Part shown: positions 9,027 through 18,309 of the stretch, one piece after another
Layout of the letters: the number at the start of each line of letters is the position of its first letter
Position numbering within the stretch: the first letter of the stretch is position 1
NCBI GenBank assembly: GCA_964461455.1
Contig: CAYWUJ010000024.1
Location: forward strand, 1-37,967
DNA from: UBA1413 sp964461455
GTDB taxonomy: Bacteria > Bacteroidota > Bacteroidia > Bacteroidales > Prolixibacteraceae
Direction: 5' to 3'
DNA length: 37,967 nt
Made by a program: the position numbers and the translations under genes
Notes under the pieces: model-generated
Seen by the model: only the letters and a program-made list of their open reading frames with translations
The model's database searches: none
Told to the model about the DNA's origin: nothing

Positions 9027-11000
9027 TCACTTTGCCCAGGCTCCCATTTCCTTTGCTGAGCGTTCCAAAATCAGACGAATTTCTTTTTCAACTGAATTAT
9101 ATTTCGTTTTTAGTTCTGTGTAGTCAGCACTGATCCTTTCAATGATACGTTGTTGTTCCTTTACCGCTTCCAGTAGCAGGGGGATCAGCTCGCTGTAGTT
9201 CAGCGATTTATAGCCAATGCTGTCGGTAAGAACTGCCTCAGGGAATATCTCTTCAACCTCCTGTGCTATGCATCCTGCATGTCTCCCTCCTGCAAATCCA
9301 TATTCCGGGAAATCACCGGTCCGGTATTCATAGGTGACTCCCCTGATTTTCATCACTTTTTCGAGTGGGTCGTTTATTTCAGTTACATTCTTTTTAAAAC
9401 GGATGTCGGAAGTGCTCCATGTACCGGTGGTAAAAGCGTTGCCCTGAACATACAACATGTAGTTGCCCGGATTGGCTGCATTTCCAATGGTGACCTTGTC
9501 GGCGAAGTAGTTGTAGGTACCTCCGTAGCCCCAGCTGAAATAGGTCCCGTCGTACCATAACGCCTGGGCTCCATCGCAATGGAGTGCGGCTCCCCAGGAG
9601 ATTCCGCTGTTGAGGTTAACAGGCCCTGCTACTTCAAGTTTAAAGGAAGGGGAATAGGAGCCTATCCCCACGTTGGTGCTACCCTGACTGATGAACATGC
9701 AGGACTGTCCGGCGCCGTTTACGACGTGCAGACCGTTGGAACCCGAAAGCTTATCATTGTAAATCTGCCATTTTTTATTGCCCCCTTCATTGAGGCGGAT
9801 CCCTGCATCGAAACCGCTCTCTGATTCCAGGTAGGCAAAACTTTCAGGCCAGTCCTTGCCTTTGATGTGAAGACCGGCTTCAGGGTATTCGGTGCCAATT
9901 CCGGTTCTGCCGGTCGCAACCAGTCTGCCGGAAAAATATCCGGCCCAGCTGTTGGGATTATCAGCAATTACACCACCTCTTACTCCAATACACAATTCTG
10001 AACCTTTAATTGGTAAGGCACTTCCATCAACACCAATCGAGACAGACTTACCCTGTGCATTACCCTCCACTCCCGTAGCCCATTCTGCAAATGATAAACC
10101 CATAACACCAACCCCGGTAGTATCTGTCTTTCCAACTGAACCTCCTACACCAATCCAATTTCCTCTACCAACCACACCCGTTCCCAAAAATCCGTCCGTT
10201 GACTCACCGACAATCCCAGGGGTGTAACGACCGCCCGAAACTTTCCCCAAAATAGCAGACCCCTTGTCCTCATTAATTATTTCAAAAGCATAATCAGTTG
10301 ATGAAACACTTCCTGCATACGGCAATTTTAATTCCATGGAAAGCGTGGAAGGCTCCCAGGTAGCTCCGTTCCATTGCAGTACCTGTCCGGGAACAGCCCA
10401 ATTCCTGGAAATCTTCAGCGGGGAAGCATGAGTCCCAAATCCCTCTAAAGTGGAATCGGTGTGTACATAATCACTCCCCCAGTTATCCCCGGGAGGTGAC
10501 GGAAGGGTTACTGTTCCACCCCCTTTGCTCAGCTCCAGAACATTGCCGGTTGCCGTCAATTGCTGAATTTCATTCAGGGGATCGCCATCCTTCTCGACTT
10601 CCACTGTTTTGGCATTCAGGGCGTAGGGTACGCTCAGCAAGGGGCTGGTGCCCAGGTGCTGGAAAGCCACACCTCCCTGCGGATCCATTTCGACCTTTAC
10701 GAAGAAGACATCTGTGCCCCATCCAATGGCCGAAAAGGTGCCGGCACGGACACTCCCTTTCCCGATTTCCAGGTCCACCAGTCCGAACCCGTTGGTTGTC
10801 TTCTGATGATCCTCAATATAAACAGCTCCCGTCATTGCAGTTCCCTTCAGGATGCTGATCCGGAAGGCTATGTTTTTATTGGTCAACAAATTGCCGGTAT
10901 TGTCGCGCGCCACAGCCTGGTACTTGAAGGATTCGGGGGGCTGGGCTAATGCTGTCAATACATTAAGCAACAAGATTAGACAGATTTCTGCTTTTTTCAT
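9027..11000 (-). CDS. Tail-fibre-like surface protein with S74 intramolecular chaperone
   Basis: 657-residue exported protein. A signal peptide (to about ALAQ, residue 19) precedes the N-terminal domain common in Bacteroidota surface proteins (FKYQAVARDNTGNLLTNKN through LLSVPYALNAK, about 24-130). A Gly-rich, repeat-like middle (about 225-360) recalls beta-helical fibre shafts. The C-terminus from about 535 is a Peptidase_S74/endosialidase-type chaperone: STSDIRFKKNVTEI supplies the expected catalytic Ser, then CIAQEVEEIFPEAV, then a coiled-coil tail (LLEAVKEQQRIIERI onward). In known S74 proteins this domain trimerises the fibre and cuts itself off. No phage structural genes are nearby, so this is a host surface fibre rather than prophage debris. 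The middle section differs in codon use from its flanks. Confidence 0.85.
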   Translation of the reverse strand: MKKAEICLILLLNVLTALAQPPESFKYQAVARDNTGNLLTNKNIAFRISILKGTAMTGAVYIEDHQKTTNGFGLVDLEIGKGSVRAGTFSAIGWGTDVFFVKVEMDPQGGVAFQHLGTSPLLSVPYALNAKTVEVEKDGDPLNEIQQLTATGNVLELSKGGGTVTLPSPPGDNWGSDYVHTDSTLEGFGTHASPLKISRNWAVPGQVLQWNGATWEPSTLSMELKLPYAGSVSSTDYAFEIINEDKGSAILGKVSGGRYTPGIVGESTDGFLGTGVVGRGNWIGVGGSVGKTDTTGVGVMGLSFAEWATGVEGNAQGKSVSIGVDGSALPIKGSELCIGVRGGVIADNPNSWAGYFSGRLVATGRTGIGTEYPEAGLHIKGKDWPESFAYLESESGFDAGIRLNEGGNKKWQIYNDKLSGSNGLHVVNGAGQSCMFISQGSTNVGIGSYSPSFKLEVAGPVNLNSGISWGAALHCDGAQALWYDGTYFSWGYGGTYNYFADKVTIGNAANPGNYMLYVQGNAFTTGTWSTSDIRFKKNVTEINDPLEKVMKIRGVTYEYRTGDFPEYGFAGGRHAGCIAQEVEEIFPEAVLTDSIGYKSLNYSELIPLLLEAVKEQQRIIERISADYTELKTKYNSVEKEIRLILERSAKEMGAWAK

Positions 11001-11065
11001 TTCTTCGTGGTTTAAATACTAAAATGAGCTGTACCATCAAAAAATACGATCCAGTTAATGGGTGA

Positions 11066-13300
11066 TCATTTTATCCGGTATGGTATGGTTTTATCCATCA
11101 TCTGCATCATCAATACTTGTTTCTCAGGTCCGCGCAACCTGAAACTGATGAGATACTTAATGGGGACGCCATCCATTGGTCCTGTACATGCATTGTGAAA
11201 ATGTATTTCAGTCAGCGGATTATCAGGTGAAGGAGCTCTTTCCATTTTCAATTCATATTTGCCAGCTTCACCGTCAAAGAGAGAAATGACAGCTAATCCT
11301 ATGGATTCTGCAAAAAAGCTCCAGGGACTGAAAATCATCGAGCCAAATTGCTTGAGCGCCCAACCCATTTCATCTTGCCAGTTGTAGCAATCAATCGGAA
11401 AATAAAAATACCCCGAAAGCCTGAAATCCGGGAGCATTTTAACATCACGGAAATAATAATCACTTCCGGTATTGCCTGAAGTGAAAAATGTTCCACAACC
11501 AGGGTAATGCGACACCGCAAATATATCGTTGTTATCCTTTTGCTCTATATGGCCTTCGTCTGCCCTGTCATGGTTGAATAATTCCGCAAACATCTTTCCT
11601 GATATCCAGAAATCAGCCATCACCGGACCTATCTTAATGCTGTTCATGATTCTTCTGCCATCGGCATTTTCGATGTAAATTTTAGCATCGAAAATAGTGT
11701 CCAGTTCAAAATCAGGGGCTTTGCTTTTTACCAGGGTTTCAGTCCAGTCTGTCTCCAGTTTCCATGTTTTATTCAATGCAGGACAGTCGATTTCCACTTT
11801 TCCTTTTTGGATCCCGAATCCGGAACCGATGATCATGATCTGGGCTTCTGATGCAATATGTCCTTCTTCAAAGATGGGATTGGTATGTATATATTGTAAT
11901 CCGGGGCCAAACAGTAATACATTGACTTCCTTTTCCAGAACGAAACCATCCTCCCCTTCTTTCCATATTTTCAGTGTCTTCTTTCCCGTTGGCACACCCG
12001 CCAGCTTGGGTACCCTAGCAACGATGAAATCGTCATACCAGCTCTGTTCCCAGGAATTCTGATAAGGAATTAAATCATACGAATAACACAGCGCAGCAGA
12101 AGTAAATGCCGGGTTCATGTTTTCAGGGGCCTCACCGCAGTAATTCAACCTCACTCCGCAGTTATCAGAAGCCTTTCCGAAATCCTTTCCGTAGATAATA
12201 ATGTAATGCCCTTCATAAAGGGTATTGGCGTTTTTTGCTTTTTGCTTAACCGGATCGGTAAGGAGTGCGTGGATTGATTTCAAAACGGGAATTTTCAGCT
12301 TTGGATCGGCGTTCACCACAGCGATCTCCTTGCCTTTGTATTTCATCGAAACCAGTTCTCCCTGAGGCCCGTATTGCATGGCCAAATTCGGATTCGGAAG
12401 TGGATCAGGCAGTGCTGCCGGGGTCACCTGCTGCATGACCAACCGGTTGTACATCTGCAGTTGCTTCAGGTTTCTTTCCTGCTGCATTTTCCTGTATTTG
12501 ATATTGATATCACCCATGGTCTGATAGATTAAGGCCTCATACTCCCTGTCAAATTTCTTCATGCCGGCCATGGCAATCTCGGGTTTCATCTCCGACGGTT
12601 CAGGATAGGTTTTAGGCGTATAATCCTGTTTCAGGCGAATTCCGGAAATGCAACTGTCATTTCTTGATTTAATTGCTGGAATTTTATCCTTAAACCAACA
12701 GGCCGCAGTGGGCCCCTGTACCCCGGGCTCCACAAAGGTCCAGGATTCACACCTGTGATCCCTGATGGCCTCCTTCAGACAAACCTGTGGCACCTGATCC
12801 TGCTCCTTCGGAATAAAAAAGGAGCGGTAATCGCTGCCAGGAAGATTCACCCCACTTTTCATCATCGGACCATTTTCAGGCGTCCATTTCCGGATATCCA
12901 GGGCATCTTCAAGAAAAACTGCCTTTCCCATCTGGCTAATCGGTTTACCGGTTAGCTGCAGATCGATTTCCTTGATCCCCGAAATACAATTCTGGTCACT
13001 CACCGGATTGGCGACAGCCGATTTAAGCCAGCATCGGGCATTCGCCCCCTGAACTCCCGGCTTGACGTACGTGTAAGCTTTACAGTTGGGATCCTTCAGA
13101 CACTCTTCCATACATTTCTCACAGGGTTCGTCGGGTTTGAGCTCGAAATTCCGGTAATCCCCACCAGGTATATTCCGGTTTTCAACTTTTGTCACCGTGA
13201 TCTGCCCCTGGTTGTCGTTTCCCGGTTGCTGGGCATTCAACAAGTTTTGATGCAAAAGGGAAAAAAGCAATAACAGGTTCAAACAAATTACAGATTTCAT
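11066..13300 (-). CDS. Exported PAN/apple-domain protein with IPT/TIG-like repeats
   Basis: 744-residue secreted protein of unknown function. After a signal peptide (about 1-24) there are two PAN/apple-type modules, about 40-110 and 143-222. Each has the pattern of a PG(S/G)DYR motif, a Cys-rich core and a WxK...CISGI ending; such domains bind protein or carbohydrate ligands. A Lys/Gln/Met-rich, probably helical linker (about 245-300) follows. Then come two stretches resembling IPT/TIG Ig-like folds (IIIYGKDFG near 365; IMIIGSGFGIQKGKVEI near 490) and an unassigned C-terminal domain with a LIS-FRLRGPE edge. It is the first gene of the exported-protein cluster and lies 137 bases from the hybrid regulator. 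Adhesion or ligand binding at the surface is inferred from the domains. Confidence 0.8.
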   Translation of the reverse strand: MKSVICLNLLLLFSLLHQNLLNAQQPGNDNQGQITVTKVENRNIPGGDYRNFELKPDEPCEKCMEECLKDPNCKAYTYVKPGVQGANARCWLKSAVANPVSDQNCISGIKEIDLQLTGKPISQMGKAVFLEDALDIRKWTPENGPMMKSGVNLPGSDYRSFFIPKEQDQVPQVCLKEAIRDHRCESWTFVEPGVQGPTAACWFKDKIPAIKSRNDSCISGIRLKQDYTPKTYPEPSEMKPEIAMAGMKKFDREYEALIYQTMGDINIKYRKMQQERNLKQLQMYNRLVMQQVTPAALPDPLPNPNLAMQYGPQGELVSMKYKGKEIAVVNADPKLKIPVLKSIHALLTDPVKQKAKNANTLYEGHYIIIYGKDFGKASDNCGVRLNYCGEAPENMNPAFTSAALCYSYDLIPYQNSWEQSWYDDFIVARVPKLAGVPTGKKTLKIWKEGEDGFVLEKEVNVLLFGPGLQYIHTNPIFEEGHIASEAQIMIIGSGFGIQKGKVEIDCPALNKTWKLETDWTETLVKSKAPDFELDTIFDAKIYIENADGRRIMNSIKIGPVMADFWISGKMFAELFNHDRADEGHIEQKDNNDIFAVSHYPGCGTFFTSGNTGSDYYFRDVKMLPDFRLSGYFYFPIDCYNWQDEMGWALKQFGSMIFSPWSFFAESIGLAVISLFDGEAGKYELKMERAPSPDNPLTEIHFHNACTGPMDGVPIKYLISFRLRGPEKQVLMMQMMDKTIPYRIK

Positions 13301-13437
13301 AGCCTTCAGATTTTTAAATTCATAATCTAAAGCTAGGTTGATTGTTGGTGAACAGTTTTGCTTATTATCCCGTTTTTTTTGCTGTGCGGCCCAAATGCGA
13401 CCTATGCAATGGCGATTGAAGAGTATGATTGGATGGT

Positions 13438-15609
13438 TTATCTTCCAATTCTGAATTCAATGGGCGATTTTCCGAAGTGGTGGGCAAACTCCCGGCTGAA
13501 GTGCGACAGATTCTTAAAACCAACGGCATACGCCACTTCCGTCACATTCATGTTTGTGGTGGTGAGAAGAATCTTCGCCTTCTCCAGTCGCAGTAATTTT
13601 AAATAGTCGGCAATCGACAGGTTGCTCAGCGATTTAAATTTCCGGTACAACTGGGAATGACTCACTGCCAGCTCCCTGCACAACTGCCTGATGCCAAACT
13701 CATCATCTTCAAGGTTAGCTTCCAGCACCTGTTTCACTCTGATCATAAATCCATCTTCCATTTTCAGGGAAGCATCCGGGATTTCCGGCAGCTTGTCGAG
13801 TGAGGCGTACCTTTCGTGCAGTTTTTTCCTGACCGAAACCAGGTTCTTAAGCTGGATACGCAGTTCTTTCTCATTAAATGGTTTGGCCAGGTAAGCATCA
13901 GCCCCTCTTTCCAGTCCTTCGAGCCGGGAGTCCACGTCGGCCTTTGCCGTCAGCATGACCACCGGAATATGGCTGGTGCGGATATCATTTTTTACTTTAC
14001 CGAGCAATTCAATCCCGTCCATCACGGGCATCATCACATCACTTAAAATGATATCAGGAATCAGCTCCAGCGTTCTTCCCCACCCCAGCCTGCCGTTTTC
14101 CGCCACCTCCACGTGATAGTCGGGCCTGAGGATCGCCACGAGGTATTGGGCAACATCTTCGTTGTCTTCGACAATCAGGAGGATGGGTTTTTCATCTGCT
14201 GTGGCTTTCTCTTCCCTGGTCACTTCCCCTGATAAAGGAAGAGACATTAGTTTTTCCCTTTCTTTTCCGAAGCTTTCCATGCTGACAGGGTTAAAGGGTG
14301 GAGCATTTCTGCTCACAGGCAGCTGAACCAGGAAGAGGGAGCCGGCACCCGGAGTGCTTTCTACCGAAATGGTCCCCCCTAATAATTCCACCAACTCTTT
14401 GGTCAGGGCCAGTCCAAGACCGGTTCCCCCGGAACTGGCGGCGTTTTCAACCTGGTAAAAACGGTTGAACAGATGGTCGAGGTGTTCCTTTTCAATTCCG
14501 GTTCCGGTATCATTTACCCCGATGCAAAACATTTTGTTATCGTCGGGAATCCGGGCCATGACCTCAATGGAGCCCCCCGGTGGGGTAAACTTCAGGGCAT
14601 TGGAGATCAGATTGGAAACGATGTGCAGCAGCTTGTCGGCATCAAAATCCATTTCAAAAGGATGTTGACCGCAAAAAAATCGCAAATCGATATTCCGGCT
14701 GATGGCATCTGACCTGAATAACTCGACCAGGTAGGCCAGGTACCCCATGATGTCGCCCTTTACCAGGTGCACCGGCATAGCCCCTGTCTCTATTTTGGCC
14801 AGGTCGAGCATCTGGTTGACCAGCCGGAGGAGAATGCCGCTGTTTGATTTTATTTTGTCCAGTCCCGATGCGGTCCACTCTGCAGGTCTTTCCCTGATCA
14901 GGTCGGTCATTCCCTGGATAATGGTTAAGGGCGTACGGAATTCGTGGGTGATGTTGGTGATGAGTTTAGACCGCGTTTTATCCAGTTCCATCAGCCGTTT
15001 GGCCTCAAACTGCTCCAGCTCCTTTTGCTGGGAGATATAACTCATGACCAGTGAAAGCAGGTAGGCCGACATCCAAAGTGTATTCAGCATAAAAATGAAG
15101 GTATTGACGCCCGGCGTCATCTGGTCAGGAATGGTGAGCCAGGGGTGTAATAGGCCGGTTGTCAGGATGGTCAGTGCATAACATGCGAACAACGCAACGG
15201 ATACCCTGAAATTCTGCAAGGGAATGGAAGAGAGTACCGCCGACAAACCGACAAAAATCAGTCCGGCAGAGCGGGTGATGCCCCCCAGCTTAAGGATGAC
15301 GATAAAAGTCACCCCAATGATAAAAAAGAGATTAACAACCGACAACCCCTTAAATATTCCGGGGAAAACCGGAATCAGAATCAGCACAAGGAGTAATTCC
15401 ACCGTCAGGACAATGCCATAGTTGATCAGAATGGTCAGGCGTGGGACAAAAATCAGGAACCCCAGGGTCAGCGCCACAATGGCCACCAGCGAACCCAGCG
15501 TTAACACCCAGTAGGTTTTCCTCATCAACCGGGTTTTGAGATCGCAACCGGGATAGTCAAGCGCGCTTTCCAGCCAACCGTTTAGTCGATGCCAAATGCC
15601 TTTGCACAT
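13438..15609 (-). CDS. Membrane-embedded hybrid sensor kinase / response regulator / AraC regulator
   Basis: 723-residue single-protein two-component system. Residues ~34-192 contain about six hydrophobic helices with little extracytoplasmic sequence. Then come a HisKA domain (ITHEFRTPLT, phospho-acceptor H222), a HATPase domain (N-box SNLISNALKF, G boxes NDTGTGIE and GGTGLGL), a receiver domain at about 475-590 (acceptor D524 in ILSDVMMPVMDG; LTAKAD and AKPF conserved) and an AraC-type HTH at about 625-720. Classical Bacteroidota HTCS proteins instead carry a large periplasmic beta-propeller/Y_Y_Y sensor, which is absent here. Ligand sensing therefore probably happens within the membrane or just outside it. 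It is codirectional with the downstream surface cluster, which it may control; the glycan block is the other candidate target. Confidence 0.9.
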   Translation of the reverse strand: MCKGIWHRLNGWLESALDYPGCDLKTRLMRKTYWVLTLGSLVAIVALTLGFLIFVPRLTILINYGIVLTVELLLVLILIPVFPGIFKGLSVVNLFFIIGVTFIVILKLGGITRSAGLIFVGLSAVLSSIPLQNFRVSVALFACYALTILTTGLLHPWLTIPDQMTPGVNTFIFMLNTLWMSAYLLSLVMSYISQQKELEQFEAKRLMELDKTRSKLITNITHEFRTPLTIIQGMTDLIRERPAEWTASGLDKIKSNSGILLRLVNQMLDLAKIETGAMPVHLVKGDIMGYLAYLVELFRSDAISRNIDLRFFCGQHPFEMDFDADKLLHIVSNLISNALKFTPPGGSIEVMARIPDDNKMFCIGVNDTGTGIEKEHLDHLFNRFYQVENAASSGGTGLGLALTKELVELLGGTISVESTPGAGSLFLVQLPVSRNAPPFNPVSMESFGKEREKLMSLPLSGEVTREEKATADEKPILLIVEDNEDVAQYLVAILRPDYHVEVAENGRLGWGRTLELIPDIILSDVMMPVMDGIELLGKVKNDIRTSHIPVVMLTAKADVDSRLEGLERGADAYLAKPFNEKELRIQLKNLVSVRKKLHERYASLDKLPEIPDASLKMEDGFMIRVKQVLEANLEDDEFGIRQLCRELAVSHSQLYRKFKSLSNLSIADYLKLLRLEKAKILLTTTNMNVTEVAYAVGFKNLSHFSREFAHHFGKSPIEFRIGR

Positions 15610-15714
15610 GTATGATTTGGTTATAGTCTCTTTCTGTTAAAATTACGATTTTCCCAAATCAATGCCACGGTTTTGACAAATAGAAATTTACATCTACAAT
15701 GATTTATTCATGAG

Positions 15715-17253
15715 TCATACACCCCAGCTTTCACGGTCGAGGCTGCGGTAGTGGATGGCTTCGGAAAGGTGGTAGCTTTCTATCTTTTCTGACCCCTCCA
15801 GGTCAGCGATGGTGCGGGAAACTTTCAGGATTCTATCGTAGGCCCTGGCGGAAAGGCCCAGTTTTTCCATGGCATTTTTGATCAGCTGACGGCAGGAGGA
15901 ATCCAGGTCGATCATTTCCCTGACCATGCGGGAGCTCATCTGGGCATTGCTATAAATCCCGGGAATATCTTTAAACCGGGTTTCCTGGATCTGCCGGGCT
16001 TTGATCACCCTGTCACGGATGTTGTCGCTACGTTCTGACTGCTCTTTTTCGTTAAGTTTCCGGAAGGGAACGGGGACCACTTCGAGGTGGATATCGATGC
16101 GGTCGAGCAAAGGCCCGGAAATACGGTTGAGGTATTTGCGCACCACCCCCGGAGCACAGACACACTCTTTGGACGGATGGTTATAAAAACCACAGGGACA
16201 GGGATTCATGGAGGCCACCAGCATAAAGCTGGCAGGGAATTCCACGGAAATTTTCGCCCGTGATATGGTGATTTTCCGGTCCTCGAGGGGTTGGCGCAAG
16301 ACTTCCAGCACCGAATGTTTGAATTCGGGGAGTTCGTCGAGAAAGAGCACGCCATTATGGGCCAGGCTGATCTCTCCCGGCTGTGGCACTCCCCCGCCGC
16401 CCACCAGGGCGATATCTGAAATGGTATGATGGGGACTGCGGAAGGGACGCATGGTCATCAGCGAGGTGTCCTTGTCGATATGGCCGGCTACGGAGTGGAT
16501 TTTTGTGGTTTCCAGGGCCTCTTTCAGGGTGAAGGGCGGCAAAATCGTGGGCAGCCGCCGTGCCAGCATCGTCTTTCCCGCACCCGGGGGACCTATCATC
16601 AAAAGATTATGACTGCCGGCAGCTGCGATTTCCAACGCGCGTTTCACGTTTTCCTGGCCGTGCACTTCCGAGAAGTCGACATCACTCTGGCTCACCCGGG
16701 CAAAAAACTCAGCCCTGGTATCTACAATGGTCTGCTCCAGATCGGCCTCATCATTGAAAAAGCCGATCACCTCCCTGATATTCTCCACGCCGTACACCCT
16801 GAGCGTGTCGACCACGGCGGCTTCCCGGGCATTCTGGCGGGGAAGGATCAGCCCTTCAAATCCCTCCTTCCGGGCATTGATGGCTACGGGAAGAGCTCCC
16901 CGGGCCGGCTGCAGGGAACCGTCAAGCGATAACTCCCCCATCAGGAGAAACTTCTCCAGTTTATGGCTCCTGATCTGCTCCGAAGCCGCCAGAATGCCAA
17001 TGGCCATGGGCAGGTCAAAGGCTGACCCCTCCTTGCGCAGATCGGCAGGGGCCATGTTGACCACGATCTTCTGCTTCGGCCAATGGTAACCGGCCATTCG
17101 CAGCGAGGACTCTATCCTCTGCTGGCTCTCCTTCACGGCGTTGTCGGCCAGGCCGACCAGCAGAAACCTGATACCGCTGGTCACATCACATTCAATGGTA
17201 ATGGTCGCCGCATGTATTCCATACACGGCGCTACCGAAAGTTTTGATTAACAT
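15715..17253 (-). CDS. YifB/ComM-family Mg-chelatase-like AAA+ ATPase
   Basis: 512-residue cytoplasmic protein. The N-terminal region (about 20-180) is the ChlI-like domain (VGLADNAVKESQQRI, NMAPADLRKEGSAFDLPMA). The AAA+ core follows with Walker A GPPGAGKT (221-228), the FRSPHHT segment, GEISLAHNGVLFLDELPEF as Walker B, and the MNPCPCG motif with extra cysteines. The C-terminal lid ends near the stop. In naturally competent bacteria ComM is a hexameric helicase that promotes branch migration of incoming DNA; in other species the role is undefined. It lies 112 bases from the dehydratase gene, so it may have its own promoter, although I saw none. The family call is secure. Confidence 0.95.
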   Translation of the reverse strand: MLIKTFGSAVYGIHAATITIECDVTSGIRFLLVGLADNAVKESQQRIESSLRMAGYHWPKQKIVVNMAPADLRKEGSAFDLPMAIGILAASEQIRSHKLEKFLLMGELSLDGSLQPARGALPVAINARKEGFEGLILPRQNAREAAVVDTLRVYGVENIREVIGFFNDEADLEQTIVDTRAEFFARVSQSDVDFSEVHGQENVKRALEIAAAGSHNLLMIGPPGAGKTMLARRLPTILPPFTLKEALETTKIHSVAGHIDKDTSLMTMRPFRSPHHTISDIALVGGGGVPQPGEISLAHNGVLFLDELPEFKHSVLEVLRQPLEDRKITISRAKISVEFPASFMLVASMNPCPCGFYNHPSKECVCAPGVVRKYLNRISGPLLDRIDIHLEVVPVPFRKLNEKEQSERSDNIRDRVIKARQIQETRFKDIPGIYSNAQMSSRMVREMIDLDSSCRQLIKNAMEKLGLSARAYDRILKVSRTIADLEGSEKIESYHLSEAIHYRSLDRESWGV

Positions 17254-17364
17254 GACTGGAAATGGTGGGTTTGTCCCATAAAGTTACCACTTTATCGGCT
17301 TCCCTGCGCCAACCGCAGCCCAAAAAACAGAGAAGTTTTCTGATATTTTTATGGGACTCAGGGA

Positions 17365-18309
17365 TCAGAAAGGCAGGTTCCCCAGGTCGAGGTTGCCCCC
17401 CGAGAGGATGATGCCGGTTTTGAGGCCTTCCACATCCACCTTACCTTCGAGGATGGCCCCCAGGGGAACGGCCGAGGAGGGCTCGATGATGATTTTCATA
17501 CGTTCCCATATCATTCGCATGGCCTCGATGATTTTCTCCTCCGACACGGTGACGATGTCGTCGACCCTGGCCATAATAATGGCGAAGTTGCGCTCTCCCA
17601 GGGAGGTGAGGAGTCCGTCGGCAATGGTATCGGGGTGGACCGAGGGGAAGATCTTCCCGGCGTGGAAAGAGCGGAAGGCATCGTCGGCTCCTGCGGGTTC
17701 CGCGGCGATCACCCGGCATCCCGGGGAGAGGGCTTTTGCCGAAAGGGCGGTACCGCTGAGGAGTCCTCCGCCCCCCACGGGCGCCATGATCACGTCAAAA
17801 CTGCCGGCATCTTCAATCATCTCCCTGGCCGCGGTTCCCTGTCCGGCAATCACGTGAAAATTGTCGTAGGGGTGGACCACCACGGCGCCGGTTTCGCTGA
17901 CCACTTCGGCCAGTGCCGCCTCCCGTGCCTGCAGCGTAGGCTCGCACCAGGTGATGATTCCCCCGTATCCGGCCACCGCCTTTTTCTTGATCTCAGGGGC
18001 CGTGCGGGGCATCACGATATGGGCGGGAATTCCCCGCATCCGTGCCGCCAGGGCCAGGGCCGCCGCGTGGTTCCCCGAAGAGTGGGTGGCCACTCCCCGT
18101 GAGGCCTCCTCCTCCGACAGGGAAAAAACAGCATTGCAAGCCCCCCGGAATTTAAAGGCCCCTACCTTCTGGAAATTCTCACACTTGAAAAATAACTCCC
18201 CCCCGACAATGGCGTTGATACTCTCTGATGAGTATAACGGCGTATGGTGGATAAAGGGGGTAATGCGGGCATGCGCCTCCACAACATCCCGGAATTCAGG
18301 TATTTTCAT
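17365..18309 (-). CDS. PLP-dependent threonine/serine dehydratase or serine racemase
   Basis: Fold-type II PLP enzyme of about 314 residues. I use the ATG at 18309; an in-frame GTG two codons upstream is the alternative. The cofactor Lys lies in GAFKFRGA (about K53), THSSGNHAAALALAA binds the substrate carboxylate, and PVGGGGLLSGTA is the PLP-phosphate loop. There is no C-terminal ACT-like regulatory domain, so it resembles catabolic threonine dehydratase (TdcB) or serine racemase rather than biosynthetic IlvA. The products would be 2-oxobutyrate plus ammonia from threonine, or D-serine/pyruvate from serine. The start codon lies inside the end of the prsW-like gene (14-base overlap), so the two are likely translationally coupled. 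Sequence alone does not separate dehydratase from racemase. Confidence 0.9.
   Translation of the reverse strand: MKIPEFRDVVEAHARITPFIHHTPLYSSESINAIVGGELFFKCENFQKVGAFKFRGACNAVFSLSEEEASRGVATHSSGNHAAALALAARMRGIPAHIVMPRTAPEIKKKAVAGYGGIITWCEPTLQAREAALAEVVSETGAVVVHPYDNFHVIAGQGTAAREMIEDAGSFDVIMAPVGGGGLLSGTALSAKALSPGCRVIAAEPAGADDAFRSFHAGKIFPSVHPDTIADGLLTSLGERNFAIIMARVDDIVTVSEEKIIEAMRMIWERMKIIIEPSSAVPLGAILEGKVDVEGLKTGIILSGGNLDLGNLPF

Noticed and set aside
9027..11000. Prophage remnant, suggested by the tail-fibre/S74 domains
   Set aside because: The N-terminal domain and signal peptide are typical of host Bacteroidota surface proteins, and no capsid, terminase, integrase or lysis gene is nearby.
17278..17295. 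ATAAAGT/ACTTTAT hairpin between yifB and the dehydratase gene
   Set aside because: The stem is A/T-rich and not followed by a T tract on either strand, so neither a terminator nor an operator can be supported.
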